Both the position numbers and the translations under genes were made by a program. Positions 56,039-64,000 of a DNA stretch of 64,000 nucleotides are shown here, in pieces. The first letter of the stretch is position 1. Each line of letters starts with the position of its first letter. A model generated the notes under the pieces. That model saw only the letters and a program-made list of their open reading frames with translations, did no database searches and was not told where the DNA came from. Source of the stretch: Crambe crambe (lineage: Eukaryota; Porifera; Demospongiae; Poecilosclerida; Crambeidae); contig OZ004581.1 of the NCBI GenBank assembly GCA_963924555.1, forward strand, positions 4,712,001 through 4,776,000, read 5' to 3'.

Positions 56039-59000
56039 CTAGCTAAGTACCTCATCATCATCAAGTTCCACGACTTCACATTCAAACACCTTTTCCACCC
56101 ATTTTTTGGCTTCTTCCTTGTGGCCGAGCTTGTGGTGTGCTTTAGCTAGATATAACAAGTTCCCCTTGTAAAAATTTGGTGATAGTTCCTCAGCTTCTTG
56201 CAGGTACTTCAGTCCCTGTGTCAGTGAAAGGTAACATCATCAGTCAGTGTCACAAAATAGAGAACACACCATGCAGCTATGCAGGGTGTACAAGGACTAG
56301 AACACACCATGCAGCTATGCAGGGTGGATTAAAACACACCATACAGCTATGCAGGGTGTACAAGAATTAGAAATTCCCAACTCCCTATACAAGCTTGCCT
56401 GTGTGGGGCTGGTCACATGATCTACACACCCACAAAATGACAGAGACCACACCCCTTTAAAATATTTTACGAGTCTATAGTTTAAATGGTGCTCATTCTG
56501 TCAATGTAATTTACATCGGAAAATAATATACCTATGTATCTGTTACTCTAATTAAAGAGATCAACATCAAGAGGACACCTCTAATGAAAGAGGACATCTC
56601 TAATTAAAGAGGACATCTCTAATTTACCAGCTCCCCTTGGACCCATGGGTACCTAAAGAGGACATCTCTAATTAATGAGTAGCTCTCTAACGAAAGAGGA
56701 CATCTCTAATTAAAGAGGACACCCTCTAATGTATAAAGAGGACAGCTCTCTAATGAAAGAGGACATATCTAACCTAATTTACCAGCTCCCCTTGGTCATG
56801 GGGGCATCTCTAATTAAGATACCTTCTAATGTATAAAGACATATCTCTAATTAAAGATAATATCTCTAATTAAAGAGGGAATCTCTCTAATTAGAGGAAA
56901 TTACGAGGTCATCTACCTCCCTAATCAGGATACTTTCTTCTGTTGTACTTCATTCTTAGTACCTCCTCTATTGTGCATGAAGGAAGCTCAGCAACGAAGG
57001 TCTTGGCCAGAGTCTTTTGGATCCATGGTATTGTGGCCATGATAAAACACCTGAAAATTACATAACTCTGAACAACACCACATGTGATGACTTGTAGTTA
57101 TTCCCAGAGCTGTGTAGTAGCTAGTGTAGCACTAGAATCCACCAGCTGCATGTCTAGTACAACTCAATGACTAGCTGGAGCCATTTTTGGACTCATTTTT
57201 GATAGAGAAACTAGCTTCCCACAAAATCACATGTCCTGATTTTAAAGAACTTGTTTATCATTACTTTCTCAGCACCCTATTCCACATGATTTGTTAATAA
57301 ACATGCACTAGTTAGCACTATACTGAGGGGGGATAGCCTCACCACATCACCTAAGGGACCACCCACATAAAATAGCTTAAACACTTACCATCTTCCCAGG
57401 AAGTGCTTGGCTCCTGCATCATTACCATTGATGGCTATTGCTTTCTGCAGGAAATAAAAGGTCATGTGATAGTGTAAGCTAGACATGTGACAGCTAGTGA
57501 GTGAAAGACTATGATAATACTGTACGTCTTGTTTAAAATCCAGCAACTATAATAGCTAGGTCTGATGGTAAGAAAAAAACGTTGAACCTGGTATCCAAGC
57601 ATTAGAAATACCTGCACATACTCATATCTGGTCCACAAATGTATGGACAATGTTGTGGCTCAATTCCAAGTGTGCAGTAGCTCACAGGTATAGCATCATT
57701 GCATAACAGATCATTCATTAGTTGGTTGACTAGCATGGTTGTAGCTAGAGGTTCAGTGAGACACCCATTGCTATACTTTAATCATAACAACTTACTTCGA
57801 TGTATTTCTTGGATATGTGCAACTTTTCTATCATAACCTTTGGTGAGTCAAATTTTGACACCCACATAAGCATGAGACTTGATTCCTGCAATCATAATAC
57901 ATGTCTGAATTCAGTCAAACCTGCTACACTATAGCCAGTGATAGATACATTTTTTTTGTACAGAAGTGCATGTCTATTGGAGGGGGGGAGGGGGGGTATT
58001 AGCCTCGTCCCCAGGCTCTCGCGCGCACGGAAAGGGGGAGGGGAAGAAAGAGAGCCTGGTACACACTGACTGCGCATGCTCAGGTTTTCCACAGAAATCT
58101 GTGGATTTTGTATTCTTCCGTAATTCTTCGGTTCATTCTACGTACAAATGCGTAATAATAAATGATGTCATTGATTCATATGTCTACAATGGAGTGTCTA
58201 GTGTTCCTAGTGCTAGTAGCAATGCTAATTTGAAGAAGACGGACTTGGAAGGTTAGGTTTTAGCGATCTCTCCTTGAAGGTTGAGCAGCATCTGTCGATC
58301 AGAGCCGTTTACGAAGGAAGCAGCATATTCTTACTGGCTTTGGGAAGAGCCTATGTTAATAGTCCCTTTTGTGATGGAACACCGTATAGCCAACTTGACG
58401 CTTCCAAGAGCTGTGCTGTACTGGTAGTTTCTCCCCTGATAGATTGGTAGATCGAATAATCCATTTCTAATTGTAGCACATCAAAGCATCATCGTGCATC
58501 GTAATTAGATAACGCGCCGGGTGGCAGAAGTTGCACGTGATAAAATTTACGATCACTGTGTACCAGGCTCTCTTTCTTCTCCTCCCCCTTCCGTGCACGC
58601 GCGAGAGCCTGGGGACGAGGGGGGTATATGCATAGTGCATTTTAAGGTTAATTCCATTTTGGACTTCAATTTCTTCAACTTCATATCGCATGAATGGTGA
58701 TCTCTTAATTAAAGTAGACTTGCTGAGAATACTATTATTACAATCTGGCAACAAGGTCAACTCTGGGTGGACATAATTATATACCACCGCTAAAGTTCCT
58801 TACACCACTGACTTGAAAAGCAGGAAGATCAACCAAGTGTAACTGTAACTGGTTATAGTAATCACCAAATATAGGATGGGCAAGCCAACAGAATGGGATC
58901 TATGTATGAATGTTCTAACAATCATTGGAGATCCTTTACGTGAAGACCTTGGGTAAGCTGAGCATATGCACGCTTGCCTCCCCACAATGCTTGCATTTCC

Positions 59001-59357
59001 CTAGCATGCTGTACCACACACAGAGCTAAGGTTATGAACTCTAAAAGTGACCTTCATGGATTCCACTACACAAGTTTTACACATAATAATGCTTCTTACA
59101 TGTAAGACATGGAAGTTATCATCATGAGCTTTCATTGTTCGTTCTGAGATTTCTTGGACTTTTTTTGCCAGATCTTTTTTCTCCTGTTCATCCTTAGCAG
59201 CATGCATTCCTACCCTGTTGTACACACGAATCAATCGCCATAGCAACTCAGGGTCCTCAGCTGTATCTACATATGGCTTCAACAATTCATATGCTTCCCT
59301 GTGTTTTTTATCGTCATTCAGTTCATCTGCTTTCTTGATAACTTCTGAAAGATCCAT
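56039..59357 (-). CDS. RMDN-like TPR protein (regulator of microtubule dynamics family), copy A
   Basis: Five exons (minus): 59357-59100, 57885-57796, 57444-57389, 57050-56963, 56215-56039, of 258, 90, 56, 88 and 177 nt; they join in frame to 222 residues. The protein starts MDLSEVIKKADELNDDKKHR, with family hallmarks DPELLWRLIRVYNRVG, the FLGRWCF segment and LQEAEELSPNFYKGNLLYLA near the end. RMDN proteins are TPR-type, associated with microtubules or mitochondria. This one lacks the N-terminal membrane segment seen in some family members and is shorter than vertebrate RMDN1. In exon 4 the family's TPPSS-type motif reads ELPSC. Copy B at 61,311-63,574 has the same exon plan, showing tandem duplication. 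Intron 4 holds two minisatellites and intron 1 a 621-bp element. Confidence 0.9.
56258..56372. repeat. Minisatellite ~40-bp unit x3 (intron 4 of RMDN-like A)
   Basis: AACACACCATGCAGCTATGC followed by AGGGTG recurs three times. Confidence 0.9.
56560..56900. repeat. Minisatellite of AGAGGACATCTCTAATTA units
   Basis: Around fifteen variants of AAGAGGACATCTCTAATTA, some separated by ACCAGCTCCCCTTGG. Lies in intron 4 of the RMDN-like A gene. Confidence 0.9.
58000..58620. mobile_element. 621-bp TAGCCTCG-ended element
   Basis: Begins TAGCCTCGTCCCCAGGCTCT; the right end AGAGCCTGGGGACGAGG mirrors it. The arms continue through CGCGCGCACGGAAAGGGGGA and CCTGGTACACACTGA. It is flanked by GGGGGGTAT-like sequence on both sides (57,991-57,999, and GGGGTAT at 58,621), consistent with a 9-bp duplication in a G-run. 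It lies in intron 1 of the RMDN-like A gene. Confidence 0.8.
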
Positions 59358-59469
59358 GTCTACAAATAATTATTGAAGTGTTAATTTATTTTGCCATCAT
59401 AAAATCTGGTCAAAAATGTGGTCAGACTGATGCTAACCATTATTGCAGTTAGAAATTTTGGGGTGTCTA

Positions 59470-59760
59470 GATTTGGTGGATTGGGAACAGTGGAATGGAA
59501 TACTGGATCTGAACTCGCAGCCAACAGTAATTTTTGCTGCTGTTGCTTAAACATTGGCTGTGGCTAGAGTAAGGCAAAGCGGGGCTATTCTGAATGGCGG
59601 GTAATTCCGAATTGTTCAAAACTACTGAGATTTCTGAGCTTAATGTTGGAAGATATAATAGTCTTTCAAAATAGAGCTCATAAGCTCGAAAATATTTCAC
59701 TGCTTGGAATAGCCCCGCCGTTCAAAATAGCCCTGCTTTACCTTACCAGCATACAAAATA
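59470..59760. repeat. Inverted repeat with GGCAAAGCGGGGCTATTC arms
   Basis: AAGGCAAAGCGGGGCTATTC (59,570) is mirrored by AAAATAGCCCTGCTTTACCTT (59,725). Probably a MITE. The region before the arms contains the GGAATGGAATACTGG word shared with 61,970. Confidence 0.6.
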
Positions 59761-59803
59761 CAGTACTCTTTACCCAGCCCTGGCCCCAGCCTTTGTCCAT
59801 ATG

Positions 59804-60049
59804 CAAAGGCGGATCCAGAGGGGGGCGATTGCCCCCCCCCCCATTTGCTATGAATAAAGGTGTGGCACTGCCCCACTTTGTATGTGATTAGCTATGTAGA
59901 TTGTGTGCTCAGCAAAGTTTCAGTTGTTTGGTTCTTCTAAGCAGTTTCTTTTGCATTATTCTTTTGTACTAGTATAGCAAGTGGGTGATCAGGCAAAAGT
60001 GGGCGTGGTCATTCAAAAAATTTCCACATGCAAGCACGAGGATACCCTT

Positions 60050-60082
<33 letters not shown>

Positions 60083-60110
60083 CTTCGTTGAAATCCTGGA
60101 TCCGCCACTG
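59804..60110. mobile_element. 307-bp CAGTGGCGGATCCAG-ended MITE
   Basis: Begins CAAAGGCGGATCCAG and ends CTGGATCCGCCACTG, flanked by the 5-bp direct repeat ATATG (59,799-59,803 and 60,111-60,115). A 30-C tract lies inside the right end. It shares the CA-TGG termini and 5-bp duplication with the element at 15,678, and interior words with 25,590-25,692. Confidence 0.8.
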
Positions 60111-60119
60111 ATATGTGCA

Positions 60120-61310
60120 GTCTAGACACACATCTGAAAGCAGTGCAAGTGCTAGTGCATCTTCCTCTTTACTCTTGGGGCCAGGTCTATTATATATCTT
60201 GCAGGAACCCAGTAAGCACCCTCATTCCTCAGGGAAATGTTAGATGGTCACCTCACTAATCTGCATGCTTACATCTCCGTAAAATAGCCCAGAGCACCGT
60301 TACTACTACACTATTTTGGACTCTCAATACTGGAGTTGCTGATGGGTATAGCTAAACTGCCTTATAAATCAATGCTACTCACTGCTAGGCTATAAATTAT
60401 ACAAGAACATGCACCCACTCTTTTACAAGCTGCTATGGAGCTAGGCTTTGGATAACTAACTCACCTGCACTCAAGTTATAATCTTCTTCTTAGCTAGCGT
60501 CTATAGCTTCATCACATGATAATAGCTATTGTGAACATTTACATAACTTTAATAGCTACTGAATAGTCACGCCCACTTGAACGATCACTGTCGATCAGCT
60601 GATCATTGGTCAATAAAGAGCCAGATTGTCCTCTCATTGGTATTTGGTGTCGAGGATCCTGAGAGTGTCCTAACTTAGCAGTCTTTTCTACCATACAGTC
60701 AGATGTAATGTGGTTGCAATCCAGTATATTCTACATTCGCCATTATACAGTTATGGTCAATTATTAATAATGGCTTGAGTTCAATTATTATTATCATTTT
60801 CTAGAGCTATAGAGTATACACACTTGTTAACTAGTTTTGTTATAATCATTGTAGCTATGCTGCTTCTGAATTTACAACTTCTTTTTTGTCTTTTTGGCAT
60901 CTTCTATGATCTGCAATGAAGAGCAAGCAGTCCATCAGGGCTGTAGCCAGGATTTTAGAAAAGGGATGGCTCAGGGAAGATTAACTATCCTATTATCAAT
61001 AATCAGCAAACTAATGCAAGTGACTATGCTATAATTATTTCCATTAAAGGAGGGGGCTCAAGCCTTGCAACAAAAATTAATGTTCTGAATGCACTTATAC
61101 ATGCATAAGTTCCCATATAAATTCTTAGTTACCAGTGTTCTCCCTAAAATATTAGGGGTGGTGCCACACATCAAAGGGTATTTCTTGTTAATCAGCATTC
61201 TATTGACCACATCAAAGGGAAGATGTAATAGTGGGCCTCTAGGCTCTATGCTTGGGAAGAAGACTGTTAAGTTATAGCTATGTGCCATGGACTTAGTTAC
61301 TGAGTGACCA
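60120..61310. other. Intergenic between the two RMDN-like genes
   Basis: No gene recognised. A MITE end CAGGGCTGTAGCCAGGATTT lies at 60,938-60,957. The antisense ORF at 61,058-61,417 overlaps the last exon of copy B in another frame. Confidence 0.5.
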
Positions 61311-63574
61311 TCATACATGGCATGCCATGTAGTTATGTACCTCCTCATCTTCAGGATCTTCAGCCTTACATTCCAACACTTTGTCCACCCACTTCTTAGC
61401 CTCTTCCTTGTTGCCAAGCTGAAGGTGAGTCTTGCCCAGATAGAGCCAGTTCCCCTTGTAAAAGCCAGGTGACAATTCCTCTGCCTCTTGGAGAAACTTG
61501 AGTGCCTACAAGATGATTATGATCAATGTCTCAAGTTAGGTCAAATGACAATGAATGATTAATATAGCTAAGCTTAAGAATTGACTAAGTAGCAGTACTT
61601 CTTCATAAGAGGATGAAGGAGGTGTAGAAAAAAGGGTCTTGGCAAGATTCTTTTCAAACCACGATATTGAAGCAACATCAAAGCACCTGCATGAAGTTAA
61701 TATGTAGTTGAGGAATCTAGCCTATTTACAGTAGAACTCCCTCAAGACATACATAAGCTTGAAATACAACAACCTCCATAACCAGAGTCTAGTGAATTAA
61801 GTGTCCACCATACTTGGTCCATTGTGCACATCCTTACATACAAGAGCATTCTGAGGGCTAACATTATTATATCAGAATGGCATTTTCAATGTTAGGAGAT
61901 TTTTCTTGTCCCATACAGAGTGGCTAGAGTACTGGCAGGAAAATGGGTGTCTAGACTCAGGAAATGGTGGAATGGAATACTGGAATGGAATATTGCCTAT
62001 ACTTGATCCAACCACCAAGTCATTGTCCTGTTGGTTCCATAATTAATATAGCTAGCTAGCTACCTTCAAGTGATATCGGCTAGTGTATATCTTCCTGGGA
62101 AATTGTTATTTTTAACCTGATCATAGTTGACTAAATATCCTCTGGGAACTGTTGGTAACAGGTTGTCAGCAGAATATGACTTAATTGCCATAGATAATAG
62201 CTATAGTCTGCATGTGTGCACATGATCACATCTCCTCTTGTGCTTTGTGTGAGTAATTTTTTTGTTATCACTAGGAACATTCATGCCTGATATGCATGGT
62301 TGTTAGGCAGAAGTATCCAAAGCTGCCACATCTACCTTAACTGCTTAAGTATTACAGATTCCTGCATCTGGATTGGTACAGTTGTTGCCAGCAATCACCG
62401 ATTTAATACCCATGCAATATTGTTGATAGAGAGCTATGGAACATGGAAGCCAAGGAGAGTGTGTGTTTAAATCTTAAAATACCTTGGCCATAGCCATTTA
62501 AATCTAGTATTCCAGCATTCCATTCCAATATTCCATTCCAGTCCATCATTCCCAATCCACTGACTCTACACACCCAGGAAAATACACCAAATGGGAGGCA
62601 TTGTATTTTTACTCCACCCACAGTGAACAATCAACACCTGAAATGAAGATGTCATAACTGCATGGTGCTGTTTTGAGACATAATATAGTTAAGCATTATA
62701 CTTACCACCTTCCAAGTATATGCTTGATGGTCGGATCACTGCCTTTGATGGCCATTGCTTTCTGAATAGAATAATTGTCACAATTGGAAAGTGACATACT
62801 CATGTGAGTGCTTTATACACTGAAGACATTCTCAGATGACTAGTCATCTATGTCCACCCATTAAGATGATTAATGACTTACTTCCAAGTACTCCTTAATA
62901 ACAAAGGTCTGCTGTATCTGAGCTTTTGTTGATTCCAATTCCATCACCCAGGTCAGCATGATAGCAGTCTCCTACAGCCCCAAAATATTGTACTATTACT
63001 ATGACTTGATAATGATTATAATGGTTTTCAGGTTGGGCCATACTACATTGTGGGATCATGAAGAGTGAACCACAAAAGACAAAAGGGGAAGTGTATCGAC
63101 TTTTTGCATGTGATGCAGGAAGTTCCACTACTACTGACCATAATATGGCTTAGTTATACCTGATTTAAGTGAGTTACACTCAGACTATGTGACTACAAGT
63201 GTATGCATGGCTTCACTAACAGTGAAACTATGACAACTGTAGCACTACATGTGCCTGAAGTATACAGCTTCAGTTTGTCTACAAATATCGCAAAGCAGAC
63301 AATGAGATTTTCCTACCCGCAGCACATCAAAGTGGTTATTGTCAGCCTTCATTGCACGATCAGAGATCTCCTGCACCTTCTTAGCTCGTTCTTTCTTCAC
63401 TGGCTTGTCTTTAGAGTGGTACGCACCCACCCAATTATAAACACGGATCAGCCGCCATAGCAACTCCACGTCCTCAGTCTTATCTTCAAATGGTTTCAGC
63501 AATTCCAATTCTGCTTCCCATTTACTTTGATTTTCTAGTTCATCAGCTTGCTTGATAACTTCTGCAGTATCCAT
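61311..63574 (-). CDS. RMDN-like TPR protein, copy B
   Basis: Five exons (minus): 63574-63317, 62971-62882, 62761-62706, 61686-61599, 61505-61311, of 258, 90, 56, 88 and 195 nt, joining in frame to 228 residues. The first four lengths and all phases equal those of copy A. It starts MDTAEVIKQADELENQSKWE; later VELLWRLIRVYNWVG, KGSDPTIKHILGRWCF, AKTLFSTPPSSSYEE and AEELSPGFYKGNWLYLGKTH. The TPPSS motif and LGKTHLQLG match the RMDN family better than copy A does, so this is the more conservative paralogue. Predicted cytosolic, with tetratricopeptide-like helices; a role in microtubule or mitochondrial organisation is inferred from the family only. Confidence 0.92.
61965..62000. repeat. GGAATGGAATACTGGAATGG repeat word
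   Basis: Short tandem-like words shared, often inverted, with 46,060, 59,490, 62,510-62,560 and 52,480. Part of a dispersed repeat, in intron 4 of RMDN-like B; the 62,510 copy is in intron 3. Confidence 0.5.
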
Positions 63575-64000
63575 GGCCCAGTACAGCTAATAATAGAGCA
63601 ATCATAACGGTCATAATTACAGGGTGTGTCCCATAGCCATACAGCCACGTAGAGCTAAGTAGCTTTAGCTCAGCTTATCTTTAAACCCACCTGTTCTTTT
63701 GGATTTTGTGAAGGACGAATAGTAGAGCCTAGCTAGCTACAAGAACGTCTACTGTCGTATAATACTTGAGGTATTCGCTAGATGTTGCCTGCTGAACTAC
63801 TTTCAGGCATCTATCGTCGACTAGGAACTTTCAATTGTCGATCAGGAATATTCAATTGTTTGTTACAACGTTCCTGACACCTAAACTGTGTTCAGTTCCT
63901 AGATCCAACTAGCTGTGCTCGATCGCGCATGCGTATAAAATTTCCTTCCTTTGCAAATTTAATTATTGGTCTCTCTACAATTATCACCTTTGCATCATGA
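63575..64000 (-). promoter_or_regulatory. Upstream region of RMDN-like B
   Basis: No ORF. It presumably contains the promoter and 5' UTR of copy B. A direct repeat (TTTCAATTGTCGATCAGGAA / ATTCAATTG) lies at 63,828-63,858, and CGCGCATGCG at 63,923. No clear core element is assigned. Confidence 0.3.

Noticed and set aside
58467-58787. 106-codon antisense ORF
   Set aside because: Overlaps the right arm of the 58,000-58,620 element inside an RMDN-like intron.

Overview
The window is animal nuclear DNA, most likely from a sponge (probably a demosponge). The evidence is AT-rich sequence, very short GT-AG introns (about 40-60 bp), spliced metazoan genes (a receptor tyrosine kinase-like gene, RMDN-type TPR genes, a mitochondrial leucyl-tRNA synthetase relic) and a very dense load of fold-back and miniature inverted-repeat elements. 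All assignments come from reading translations and splice sites by eye; no database search was run.

Layout. 1-8,700: a repeat complex with three ~870-bp direct repeats, an inverted counterpart at 6,370-8,365, nested fold-back elements and tRNA-like (SINE-type) modules. 8,753-11,566: a multi-exon LARS2-like (mitochondrial LeuRS) pseudogene missing the CP1 editing region and the C-terminus. 13,057-18,520: a decayed Ginger-type DNA transposon (gypsy-like integrase, Ulp1-like protease, PHD finger), itself hit by younger elements. 19,000-23,140: repeats and inverted-repeat elements. 23,365-24,255: a gene for a protein with two internal repeats resembling the DUF1917/BLES03 (eIF4E-like) fold. 25,935-34,971: a ten-exon receptor-kinase gene of 1,275 residues whose exons join exactly in frame; it has a signal peptide, an ErbB/insulin-receptor-type L domain, one membrane helix, an LMTK-like kinase domain with altered catalytic motifs, and a long charged tail. 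35,333-36,154 (minus): an intronless bacterial-type diaminopimelate epimerase (dapF), probably horizontally acquired. 36,200-50,700: mostly mobile elements and satellites, including a decayed ORF of unknown function and two almost perfect fold-back elements. 50,725-51,093 (minus): a small acidic ORF. 53,508-55,600: a paralogue of the 23.4-kb gene, with a plausible first exon. 56,039-59,357 and 61,311-63,574 (both minus): two tandem RMDN-like genes with identical exon phases and four identical exon lengths.

The genes do not form an operon-like pathway. The most notable points are (i) the L-domain/LMTK-like receptor with HND, AARS and DYG in place of HRD, AARN and DFG; (ii) the dapF transfer; (iii) the Ginger relic; (iv) an 11-mer, GGTAAAGGGTC, usually paired, found just upstream of several independent predicted start codons; and (v) a family of elements with TAGCCTCG termini and 9-bp target duplications. 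Stretches not listed separately (about 9-11 kb introns, 21.6-22.4, 46.2-48.3, 51.3-53.4 kb) show no recognisable gene.
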